Shown: in pieces, positions 9,996 through 21,500 of the stretch
How positions within the stretch are numbered: position 1 is the first letter of the stretch
Layout: every line of letters starts with the position of its first letter
NCBI RefSeq assembly: GCF_052324685.1
Contig: NW_027506877.1
Span: forward strand, 616,501-680,500
Direction of reading: 5' to 3'
From: Brachyhypopomus gauderio
Lineage: Eukaryota; Chordata; Actinopteri; Gymnotiformes; Hypopomidae
DNA: 64,000 nucleotides
Made by a program: the position numbers and the translations under genes
Notes under the pieces: model-generated
Databases searched by the model: none
The model's input: the letters and a program-made list of their open reading frames with translations, nothing else
What the model was told of the DNA's origin: nothing

Positions 9996-12376
9996 ATGAT
10001 GACTGAAGAATGGTTGTGCAGTACACTGAGACTTTGTCAGCTAACCACTGATTCAGATTCTGCTCCACCTAATGACTGGGTAAACAACCACAAACAAAAT
10101 ACTGCAAAAGTATACCCTTTGCATCAGTAAATATTTCATATATTTAATACTTCCATATAAGTTAATACTATTAATCTATAACATAGATTAATAAATTTAT
10201 TTGCTAATATGTATGCTAATATTTGCTTCTTTTTATACATTGTTTAGAATGCAGAGGAAGTGGTGATTAATACCCATACGTACCCCAAATGTGACTATGA
10301 CTATTCATCAATCTTCATAACACTAAATGCTTACACTGATACATTATATGAAGCCTGGAGCAGAAATACAAACCTGAACAAGCAACACAGGAGTCAGGAT
10401 AATTCGGAGATCGTTGACCGTTATGCTGAGACGCTATGTGCAGATATAGTGGACATGGCTCTAAGGGGGAGGGTCACGACCTCCACTGACGATGGCACGG
10501 TGCGTCATCCTGAAAACACAGATAACGGCCAAGCCGAAGTGATCGAGTTGACCGTGAGTTGTCAGGAAAGGCAAGCTGAGAGACTAGCTTCTGAGATTTA
10601 CAGCAGGGCCCTAGAGGAGCTGGGAGTGCTGTCAAGTGTCCCTCTGCCAAAACAGATGGATCAAACAGACTCCATTAGCGAAGTCCACAGTGAGCCAGCG
10701 CCCTTCCTCGGGTCTCCCACACGCCAGCCCTCGAAGACGACAGGGGACTGCGACAGAACACACAGCCAAGACAGACCCGATTATGATCCAGGCTCCAGAG
10801 ACCGGGCCTCTGGTTCCGCCACATGCTGCGGCATGCTGAATGCTATCACCCCGACGGGCTCGCTCGACTACCCCGACGCACCCCCGAGCACCCCACTGCT
10901 CCCAGGAATGATGAAGAGCAGGGACAGCTTCACCCGAAAGCTAAAGGGCGGATTGGCGAAGGCGTTCATGCCCTCGACTCCACCTCCGACCCCCAAAGAC
11001 CAGCAGGTCGGGTCCCTGCAGGGGGACAGGATGGCCGGGGACACCACGGGCGGCTCGGAGTTCATGATTCGTCTCGTGCGTTCACTGTCGCTGGCGTGTG
11101 CGCAGTGTGGAGACCTCGACGAGGAGGAGCGGGGAGGAAAAGACAGAGGCAGGGTTGAAGCTGCGGTCACCGCGCTGTCAGAACACGCAGACGGCCCCTC
11201 GGCGGGTATCAGCCACTCCATCACTTCAACCCAGACGTGTGTCAGTATAAAGGAAGAACCACCTGTTAGGGATGTGCTCTCCCTAGCTGACCACTTGGCA
11301 GAGGAGATCGTATTAATGTCTATAGCAGAAATGGTGTGGTGGACGGGCCTGGGTGGAAAAACACAGCAAAAGAGTCCAAGTTTGCCTGAGACAGAGACAC
11401 AGGACAGAACCCAAGTGTTTAGTAAAGCACTGATGCCAAGATCAGGTCCAGATGTCCCTGCCATGGAGATCCTCAGAGCCTTGTCTGACAAACTGGTTGC
11501 CAACGCTCTGGTTCATGCCTTCTCCGAACTGGGAGTGGATGGATTACTGCACTCTTCAGGTCTTCTCGGAGCAGGACCAGAATCAATGAGATCCGGTGCA
11601 GGGAGTGATCATTGCTCTAATTCTTGTCTGGATACCACAACGTGTCATCAAATCACGGCTCCTAACCTTGGAACCTCAGAGCCTGATTGCAGCACAGGTG
11701 ACATCAGAGCTGCGACCCTGACGCCGGAACGTTCTTTTGCCGAGACTATTGTAGACGAGGCTCTTCGGCTCTCCATGGAAGAACACTGCAAATGTCGCTT
11801 GAGCAATCGATCCAGTTCAGATCACCTCAGACTCAGTTCCTCGGTTCTTTCTCCAAGGACAGCAGGAAATGCCGTGGTGAAGGGCGTCGTGTCTGAGACA
11901 CAGTGTCGGGACCTGCAGGACCTTCAGGACCTTCAGTGCATCCTGCTCTGGGCTGCAGCATCTCGCCTGGGAACATCAGTGCTACGACTTCAACTGCCTG
12001 AAGGTCACGTTCAGCAACAGGTATGGAATATCCATCTCCATCAGTAGATGACATTACATACAGGCCTTTCATTAACCCTCAGTAGAAACTTGCTAATATG
12101 AAGATAGTGTATTCATGCTTTTATGCAAAGTCCTAATAGGGACGGCACTTATGAATCTGCAGTCAGGACACAACACTCTTGTTCTTGTGCTAATCCAACC
12201 TCACTGTCGTCCCTCAGCTCTGCAGCCTTTCTTTGAGGACACAGTTTCGTGGCTGGACAGTGGGGGACCTGATGGGATTTGTCCTGCAGTATTGTGAGGA
12301 TCTGCAGGCAACCAGCAGAGGGCGCTGTATGAGTTCAGACTCTCTCCTGGGGCATCTGCTGCTCTGTGTAGACTGA
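9996..12376 (+). CDS. akap11: Compact A-kinase anchoring protein 11 (3' part or shortened gene)
   Basis: AKAP11 (AKAP220) tethers protein kinase A, and in mammals GSK3 and PP1, on vesicles and in multivesicular bodies. Exons: 9996-10079 (tentative), 10248-12020, 12218-12376, all phase 0; about 671 codons if translation starts at 9996. The family signature is clear: APPSTPLLP, then KLKGGLAKAFMPSTPPPTP (residues ~236-277), then EFMIRLVRSLS. At the C-terminus, LQCILLWAAASRL is followed across the last intron by GWTVGDLMGFVLQYCE (~631-646). Several amphipathic helices look like PKA-RII sites, notably SFAETIVDEALRLSMEEH (~523-540) and LAEEIVLMSIAEMV (~378-391). The open frame is cut by a stop overlapping the acceptor at 10245, so the large exon starts at 10248, not at a methionine. 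Human AKAP11 has ~1,900 residues and a far larger central exon; this copy is about one third of that. The N-terminus is uncertain. Confidence 0.85.
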
Positions 12377-12580
12377 GCTAAAACTCACGGAACGAGCTTT
12401 TTTGACTGTGCTCGGAAAAAGAAATGGCTTTCAATTGATTCTGTAGCAGAACCTTTTAAAGTGAAAAAAGGAATATTTTCTGTGACTGGATTTCAAAGCA
12501 TAAGTCACAAACGCATGCAGCTGACCATCATCACAACTCGTTTAAAATAAAATGCATATATCTCAAAATCATTCAAGCTG
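12377..12580 (+). terminator. akap11 3' UTR with polyadenylation signal
   Basis: A canonical AATAAA at 12546-12551 lies 170 bases after the akap11 stop codon. A second AATAAA at 12873-12878 could serve a longer 3' UTR, but its surroundings (GACAATAAAACCTGGAGTTG) resemble the tail of a dispersed repeat. Confidence 0.55.
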
Positions 12581-13670
12581 TAGCCAAACTCTGTGGCTGT
12601 TTTTGTGCGGTGCAGACAAAGCAGAGACTGACACACAGATTACACAGTACTGAATGTTGTTCTGAATTCTGCGCGTTACAAAATGAACGTAATTACATCT
12701 TCCTGGTTGTCCGGGGTACCCTGGCCTGTGAGACAGTCACTGGCCTTTGAGTTTGTGTTCTGATTCTTCTCATCTCACACTATTGTGCAGTTGTACTGTT
12801 GCAATGTTGTACGATGGGCCAGAAAATAGCAACATCTCATTGCAAGACACGCAAAGTATACGGAGGAGTGACAATAAAACCTGGAGTTGAACTTGAACCG
12901 AATTGAATTGAGTACAATTGCACCAGGCAGTGTGGAGAGCATGCCAGCTAAGCTGACCCAGGATCAGTTTTCCTACCCAATACCCCAAACCTCTAACTAC
13001 CACCACCATTATAACAGACAGCCTGAGCTTAGTGTAACACCCATGTGGACACACAGTTATGAAGAAACAAGTCGAGTGTAGTGATACGATGAAGATCTCC
13101 TCCAATCACGGCCACCCGTGAACCCCCCACCTAACACTAATGCAGAGTGACAGAACAATGATGCAATAACGAAACACAGATGGTTGCAACTCAGTCATAA
13201 CCGATTCCAGTTTAGCACATTAATATGTATTGAGGACACAAATGACACATCTGGCTCGCGCTCTGACTTTCTAGGATCGGCGCCCTCCAAAGCAAACTGT
13301 AGTCTTGACCATAGCAAACAAAACCCCGAAACTGATCTTAGATCAGGTTAAAAGGGCAAACCCCGGGCCAATGCTCCACTGACGCATTCTTGGGTTTAAG
13401 CTTCGGTATTGTGTCAGCAAATATTGTTCCATTTATCAGTGTAATGATGGATTGTTGTTAGGATAAACACTAACAGCATAGCATGACGCCATCACGTCCT
13501 ACGACGTGATTGAAAGCGCTGTTAGGTGGGGCGCTTTGGAGACTTTTACACTATCCCATTAATACTCCCCGAGCACGGATACCTAACATGGCAGGAATGC
13601 GCTGCAGTGAACTCTTGCTTCCCACTCGCTCCCACTCTTGGCGACCAGCACTCGCCGTAACAACAATACG

Positions 13671-13702
<32 letters not shown>

Positions 13703-14352
13703 GCACGAGCGTACGCGCGCGCACACAAAGGGTGCTGACATCGCAGCTGCGGCGCAGGGAAGACACAATGGGTCTCATTCCGCCCCGCGACACAGCAGCA
13801 TCTGGAGAAGTGTTTGTTCCAGGGTCTAAGAGAGCTCCACTGCCACAAAAAAAGAAGAAGAGGAGGAGGAGGAGGAGGAGGGGGAGGAGGGTTGGGATAG
13901 GAGCCCACAGGGAGAGACAGCGAGAGGGAGAGGGAGGGACCCGCTGATTACACCAGCTAAGATGTATGAGGCTGAATGGATCACGGGGGTCTGGATAGTC
14001 TCCCAGTGCTGATCCCCGCTTTTCTCCAGGGCTGTAACACATCGATTTATTTTTCTCTTGCGAGAGGCGGGATCACGCAGACGGGCTTCCCCCTGCCACG
14101 CCAGCACCGCGGGCCATCAACAACACACACCCTCACACGCTGCCGGTCAATAAGATGTTGCAATGCACTTCATGTGAATCTGTGATGATGTGACACACAG
14201 GACGCTTGTATTTCTGTAGTACTGTAATTGTGCTGGTGGGGAAGAGTCCAAAATAATATGTAAGGTGAAAAGAATATTTGTAAATAATAGAAAGAGTTTT
14301 TTTTAGTGCGTTCACTGGTAAGACTGGGGAGTTGGGTTGTTAGTTTGTTGCA

Positions 14353-14530
14353 GGGTTGCCAACTCTCACGCATTGAGTGTGAGACACACGCATTTGACCG
14401 TTTTCACACGCTCTCACGCCACACTTCCGATATCTCACGCCGAAAAAAAATATCCAGTTTATTTACCTCAGATCCACATATATGATTCAATACGTTACTA
14501 GTTCGCTAGCTCTGGCGCCATCCACCGGCG
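14353..14530 (+). repeat. Dispersed repeat, copy B
   Basis: Plus-strand match to the minus strand of 7775-7955, starting GTTGCCAACTCTCACGCATT. Parts of the same sequence (ACACGCATTTGAC and the CGCCACCCCCC...GCTCAAC block that follows at 14562-14600) recur inside the MITE at 49086-49416. Confidence 0.8.
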
Positions 14531-14605
14531 ATATAACACTGAATCTGTGTCCATTTTACGTTCGCCACCCCCCCCCCCCCCCCCCCCCCCCGCTCAACAA
14601 CTTTC

Positions 14606-14862
14606 GCGTTACCCTGTCGTTACCCCGACGTTACCCTGGCGTTACCCCGACGTTACCGTGGCGTTACCCAGACGTTACCCTGGCGTTATCCAGACGTTAC
14701 ACAGACGTTACCGTGGCGTTACCCAGATGTTACCCTGACGTTACCGTTGCGTTACCCAGACGTTACCCTGGCGTTATCCAGACGTTACACAGACGTTACC
14801 CTGGCGTTACCCAGATGTTACCCTGGCGTTATCCAGACGTTACCCTGACGTTACCCCGTGAG
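14606..14862 (+). repeat. GTTACC minisatellite
   Basis: A 12-bp motif of the type CGTTACCCTGGC alternates with CGTTACCCAGA for ~255 bp, directly after a 22-base C run (14569-14591). It gives spurious proline/arginine-rich open frames (for example 14482-14868). It resembles neither the vertebrate telomere repeat nor any coding sequence. Confidence 0.9.
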
Positions 14863-15222
14863 TTCTAGCTCCGTTGACCGCAGCCCGGGTCATCCCGTGC
14901 ACCCGAAACATCTGTCTCTCATCTTCACAGAATCTGTTTAAGGCAAACACACTCAGTTCACTGGAGATGCCGCCTCGTCGGTGTGCAGCTGTTTACCGCA
15001 GAGGCTGGTGTGGAGACAGCGCCCAATGAGTGATATTTACTGTGCGCGGCTAACACTGAAGAAATGCCGCGTCCCTCGTTTTAGTAGACATAGTTTATCT
15101 CAAGCGTGGAGGAGTGTGCAGCAGACTTTATGGACTAGATAAAGGTTATTTATTAGGCTAATCGTTAGGAGAGGGCTTACACAAGGGAAAACACGTGTAG
15201 CTTAGTTGTTGCATTCGTTTCC

Positions 15223-15223
<1 letters not shown>

Positions 15224-15269
<46 letters not shown>
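15224..15269 (+). repeat. GT microsatellite
   Basis: About 23 uninterrupted GT dinucleotides, ~270 bases upstream of the TNF-ligand start codon. Confidence 0.95.
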
Positions 15270-15270
<1 letters not shown>

Positions 15271-15541
15271 TTTACTTGTTTCTTTTGTACTCTCCGTATA
15301 AGAGCTCTGAATCAACTGGTGCCTTCAGTGGGATGTGACCAAAAGGGTTAACGCATCCCCATCACGTCTTAAGAACTTTGACTCGGCCCATGTGAAGTGT
15401 GGCTGCTTTCAGCCCTGCCTCCCTGCTCGCCAGGAAACACGGATCCTGCTGTCCCACACCACGCTCAGCGAACACCAACTTTATTCATAGTAACCCATTT
15501 TATTTGTCAGTTTGTGCTTTCACTCCCGTCCTAGGAATGCC

Positions 15542-18500
15542 ATGGCTACTCAGAACAACCAGGATTATTTCAGGTCGGTTAGCAGCGAGTCCACTACCTA
15601 CATGATGGTTCCGGCGAACAGCCGCCGGGACTCGCCGTCAAAGTTATGGATTGCGATGGTGGTTATTGTGGTGGTCGTTCTGCAAATAGCATCGACCACT
15701 GGACTCTTCGTCTATTTAAACATGTCTTTATCGCAGGTGAGTTTATTTCACTTTTAAGCACACTTTTGGCTCTAGTGAAAACTAAAAGCTTGAGTATTTT
15801 TAAGTCTTAATCACTGTCTATATAGTTTAAGACAGTAACTAACGATGGACTAGATGGTGTTTCCCCCATGCGCCGGTGTGTTAAAGGTGCACTGAATGTT
15901 TTTATTTTTATGCTGTAGAGTGTGGAGAGAAATCCACGTTAGGGGTCGATCAACATGTATTAGTTTTGGCAGAAGTTTCAACACGAGGATCGTATCAGTT
16001 ATCACTTATAATAATAATGTTTTGATTTATTTCTATGGATATTATACAATTTTTACTAGTAGATCTTACAAATAACGATAAGACTCCACACTTGTGATGG
16101 GATCCCTGCTTAATGCAAATTGAGACGAGGTGGTGTTTTGACAGAGAAGATATTGAAGGTATCCTGTTCGGTCCCGTCCCTCACAGTTCCTGAACACCCT
16201 CCACTGACTTATCTGACGCTGAGCTCTGCTGCAGTGGCTTTCTGGTTGTTTAACTCACCACTTCCTTATTTGCCATGCTCTCTACTTAGAAATGGTTTTT
16301 TTTTTTGTCTAGTGAAGCAGATTAAAATCATAGCTTCTGTTTTTTGTGAACCTGCCAGCTCAGAGTTCCAGGCACCATGACTTCATTAGAACTGAGTCGC
16401 TGTGTGTGAAGGATTCCAGCGTATCTGTGCAGTTCACTGCAGGCTCAAACCTGTCGCGCTGTGGTCTGACGACTCTGCCACTGCTGTTGTGGGAAGAGCT
16501 GGGTTGTTTTTACGCTCCATAGACCCTGCTTGTCTTCTGCTGATCTTGGATGTTTGGAGGGACTTTTCGCGTTTGTCACAGTGAATGTCTAAAATAGACA
16601 TTGTGGTTAGGGCTATAGGGAGTGATGAACCACAGAGTCCTGGCCAAGGACATTTGGGATTTATAACATTTAGTGATGTGTAATGTGTTATTGCTTTCCT
16701 CACTGTATTTTTTTGTGTATTTGCTTCTGGTTACACGGTCACCTGCATTGTCACACAATGTCATTGTCAATATGGTATTCAATTAAAGGATAGTTTTACT
16801 GGTTTTCACCTGAAATCTTATTTTCCATGGTAATGAACACAACAAAGTGTCATATGTCTTCAGAGGTTCTACTTTCTACTGGTTTTTATTATATTGCCTT
16901 ACCTCTGACGTGCCTTGGTTTACAGATGTAGCCAGAAAGATTTACACAGATGCCCAATAGAGTCAATAAACCCTGACAGAATGCCATGTACAATAAATTA
17001 TTCGAAAAAGCAGTTTTTAAAAAAATAAAGTGGGTTGAGAAAGCACGAAGTGATCCTTTCAAGGAAAATAAAGTCACTATAATAACAGGGCCTGTTGAGA
17101 GCAGGTTGGTGAGTGGTAAGCCATGTTTCCGAGCTGGAGGGAGATAAGGCCCTATAGGCCTGTATCCAGCAGGGTCAGAGGTCGGGGGGGGGGGGGGGGT
17201 GGCTCTCCTGTATGTCCACAGCTCTGTCTCTGCTCTTGCCATGGCGTTCCTCTCATCCTACAGATGTCTGGAGCAGAGGTTGACCTGAGTCAGCTTGCCT
17301 CTGTTTTAAGTCACGGCAGTCAACTCAGGGCCTGTGAAAAAGCCACCCTGGTCCTGGGTTGGGGGGGTTTGTGCAGCTAGCGGCTACTTTTCGGTTGTGG
17401 GCTGGATGCCGACGTGTGTGTCCACCCAGTCTGCCCGCCCGCCCGGCTCGACTGCACACGGTCCACAAGGATCTCTGAAGAGGCCTTCATCAACACTAAC
17501 AACATTTGGTGTAAAGTTATACTCTGCAAGTTTATGTTTGGCTTTCTCCTTCCAGTTCCCTCATGTAAACCTCCTGTGGCATTTTCTTTTGCCAGGATCC
17601 ACAAACACCGTTAGTCCTTCTTCTTCTCTTCTCTTCAGCGTGCTGCTATTGTCTCTTTCTTTTGCGTCTTTCACTACCCCCCCCCATCCCACCCAGCCAC
17701 CCACCCAGCCAGCCCTGCTCTGTGTCTTAGTCTTAGTATAAACTTTGGGCTGTATTTATGCAGCTATTTTTGGCTGCTTTTCTTTGGGGATTCGTGTTAC
17801 ACTGGCTTAGCTAGCCCCAAGGAAGGCATGGATATTTTCCATTGGGACACAAACTGTTTTACAAGATTTAAACTTAAAAGCAGTACTAACACATGCCCAA
17901 AGCTATAGACAAATATCTTGGACTTAGATTGGCTTTGACTATTTTAGTCCCATCTTTATTCATTTCCCGAGGGCAAACAGAGCATTTATTAATAAATAAA
18001 CACTACAAAAAACCCCCATATAATTCTCAATCTCTGGTCTTCTCTTTTGTAGTTTTCCAGCTATCTTGCTTCATCCTCACCATCTGTTAATGGATCCCTG
18101 TGCACTGGTGACATGTTTATAACATGGCTGTACGATGACTTGGGATTTAAAAAATGGCTTAAAAAATTTGCAGCTCTAGTGATAAAGTTTATTTTCAAAA
18201 ACACAGAAAACCCCCACAAGATTAAGAAAATATTTGTATGGATTAAACACTGGTGGTTTATGTAGAGAGAACACTCGGTTACTAAAGGCATTAATTCAAA
18301 AGCGAAAAGGGGCATGATAGATTATATATAATCACAAAAAGCTCATACTCGTATACACACACACACACGTGCACACACATGCACACACACACACACCCAC
18401 ACACACAGCTGCTGCGCAATGAACACTCTTCAGCACTAGCGTAAATATCCTGCACCCGCGCACAGTCGTAGCAGCCAGATGGCACGACCTCCCTGCAGTG

Positions 18501-21500
18501 TTGTCCCGAAAGCATGTAAACATCTTCATTCAGGCGCATGTCATCAAGGCCCGGAGAACAATACTGCCGTAATAACGAAGCCGCGGTTTACTCCATCCGC
18601 AACGCTAATAAAAAGATGCTATCTCTCCATTAAGACCCATTAGTGGAGATGTCAGACAGGGACACGGAGGAGGAGATTCCTCCTACTCTGCCTTATCATG
18701 GAAGTGATGCCTCTGGGAAAAGCTCTTTAACTGCCTGCATTGGGCCATCAGATCAGATGCACATTCTCCCTCTTTCTTTCTTTCTTTCTTTCTTTCTTAA
18801 TTTGATCAAAGCCATCAACGGAAGGCTGCACACGCTCCTTCTTTCCCGAGTTTGAATCTGTTCAGTAATTACTCCAAGCTGTCTGTTTCAAGTCTGATTT
18901 TTTGTATTAATTAAAAACCACAAGAGGAATTCCTCTCTCCCTTGTCTTAGCTGAGCGTTTTGGTGGTTTTGGAGGTAGTTCAGCTCAATTCCCGTGTCAA
19001 GACCATAGTTAATACTCTGGAAGCACTCAGTTTGGTGAGTCAGAGTTGAAGACAAGCAGAATTGAAGAGAGCAGGAACATGGGTTGTTTAAATGACCCCA
19101 GGCCCTTTGAAAATGCCTCACAATGCTTCTTCTCAATGGGGCCTATCTCCAGTCATCATGTACCCGGGATTTACGATCCAGTGCAAATAGCCAAAACAAA
19201 GAAGATTATGTGAAATAGGATGGTTTCCCATAGCAACGTAGAGTAGGTGATTTTTGCGGCCGTAGGCATTCCCTGGTCTGTTTAGTTTTGTTTGTGGTGG
19301 TGTACCCAGGTTGGAGCTGCTGTGGCACTGAACTGCTGAGACTGCTCTTTGACTTCCCCTTAAGCAATCAGAAACTCAACCCATACGATAAAGCGAAACT
19401 TTTAACATTAGCCACACCTTTCAGTCTTATCACAGTGGAGACTCTATTATGCTCTGGCTTCCAAGAAATTATGCAGTTCCTGGACAAGGGTGGCAGGTAG
19501 AGTCTCAATCCCATAAAGATACAGACGAATTAAAAGAGCCTTCAAGTTATATTACATTCCCATTACGACCAATCCTGTTAATACTCAATAAAAATGTATC
19601 CTGTGAGATCTTTTTTGCTCTCATTGGGAGGAAGCGTAAGGGGTTCCTAAGGGCTAAGATCTTCTCGGTAGATAAACGTAGTGCAGGAGATGCCACACGT
19701 AGAGTCCTGACATTTGCAAATTGACGAAGGAATGCTTTCTGAGCAGAAATGCCATCTAAGGCCTGTCCAGGCAACCTCCTTCCCTGGGGCTGCTTCCTCA
19801 GTCAAGGCCGTAGTGATGAACTGGGAGACAGCTTCCTGCACCAGTCAGAGCACTGGTGAACCCTAACGTTCTCCTCACCCCTACCTGCAGACCTCAGAGT
19901 GGTTTTAACTGTGCGATGTTGTCTCACACTCATTTATTTATGTATGGTTTGTTGTGATCCCTGCTGTAAAGCACTCTCAGCCTCAGCTGTCATACCAGCG
20001 GTGTTGTATAAATAAACGCCTGCCTTGATTTGAGTGACGAACACTGTGTTTTTCCTCCTTTGGCAGCATGGGAGAGAGCGGGGGAGCGAGGGAAGCATCT
20101 GGGGGCAGACGGAGGGAGAGGAGGAGAGGAAGATCAACAGACAGAGTGAGAGATGGAGAGCCGGTGAAAGTTGGAGGCAACGAGACAGAACGAGACAGAA
20201 TGAGACTGAGGGAGAGAAAGCGAGAGACAGGAGGCGGAGGGGGGGGGGGGGTGTGGGGGGAGCTCCTGGCACAGACTGAAGTTACACGCCTGGTTTCTCT
20301 TTTTAATCCTTGCCGGAAAAAAAAACCCAGCGAATGTTGAGTGAGGCAGAAAGTTCAGCAGCCACGGCTTGGCTCCGCTCTACCCCCCGGCTCCAGGATC
20401 CAGGGGCAACACTAGAGCATTGTTCCCCGTTTCCTACAAGCCTCTGTGGGATCAGAAACCCGCTCTCACCCTTCCTGGACCCCACGTTCGCATCCCTACC
20501 ACCGGCACCTCAATGCCACCCTGTGTGTTGGTTTTATAGTGCTTTGCTGTATATTTTATTACCAAGCTCATGTTCTACTTTACATGTAATTCCACGCCTG
20601 CAGGAGAGGCTGTGTGGAGCGTGTGAATCGGTGTATTGGAGGTGCTACTTACATCTGTGCATATTGACAGTATTGATTAGGGCCTGTTTGAGCGCAGCGG
20701 TGTGCAGGAGCTCTGTGCCGGCGGTGCGGCTCAACGGTTCTGCCGTGCAAGTGGGCGCTGGTGCAGTGCATCCTGGGTAACGTCAGTGCCGTGGCACGCG
20801 AGTGCCGGGGAGACAATCCACTTGCGCCTTCGGAAGGATAAAGTTTGGCAACTGTTCGATGATAGTCCACTTGTTTCTCCGGTGTGACTTCAAGACAGCA
20901 CATGGAGTCCAAGTCTTCTGGAACGGGTCCAAGTCCCAACACGTAAGGGAAGCAGAGAGCAGAACATGAGAGGAGTTGTTTCAGAGAGGCTGACAGGACA
21001 AGCCTCGCAAACCGTAACGGTTATAACGAAAAACTGTAAGTCCTCACCTTTGACTGCTACAAGAAAGCCTCAAAGCTGTACTGAGATTGGCTCTTGAAAG
21101 AGAGCTTGGATGTCACTGTGTTCTGCAAGTCCCAGTCAGACTGCATTATTGAAATCTCAGCCTTAAGCTTTATATAAGAAACTGTAAGGCTGGTACAGTC
21201 TGGGGGGACAGAGAGCCCCATTTCCTATTAAAATGCCTTATACAATGCAGGAGCGAGGGTTCTTTTGTCAAGCATAAACTCCCCCTCTATAATCCAAACC
21301 TTAACACATATGATAGAAACCACAAAACTGACCCGAGATCAGTTGGGTGCACTTCCTGCATGTGCACTCAAAATGGCTGAGGGGGAAAAGACCTTGCTGG
21401 CTGCCTGGTTGGTGCTGTACACCGTGACAAGGTGAAGTCTGGAAACACACGACGCACGCACACTCCAGAGGTGACTGTAAAAAAATCGTTATGATATACA

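Larger units (their letters stand above)
12581..15541. other. Intergenic region between akap11 and the TNF ligand
   Basis: It contains a CA/CG-alternating tract (13673-13730), a GGA-rich purine tract (13855-13935), dispersed repeat copy B, a C run and the GTTACC minisatellite (listed separately), and a GT microsatellite (15224-15269). A possible splice acceptor, CACTCCCGTCCTAG, ends 8 bases before the TNF-ligand start codon, so a 5' non-coding exon may lie upstream. No other gene was seen. Confidence 0.5.

Noticed and set aside
10868..11503. A 211-codon open frame antisense to akap11
   Set aside because: It mirrors the GC-rich coding exon, has no recognisable domain, and the sense strand has clear AKAP11 motifs with matching splice sites.
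13510..14107. Several overlapping open frames of 90-163 codons
   Set aside because: They derive from alternating CA/CG and GGA-rich tracts; no known domains and all are open together on both strands.
14606..14862. Possible interstitial telomere repeat
   Set aside because: The repeated core is CGTTACC in 12-bp units, not the vertebrate TTAGGG/CCCTAA hexamer.
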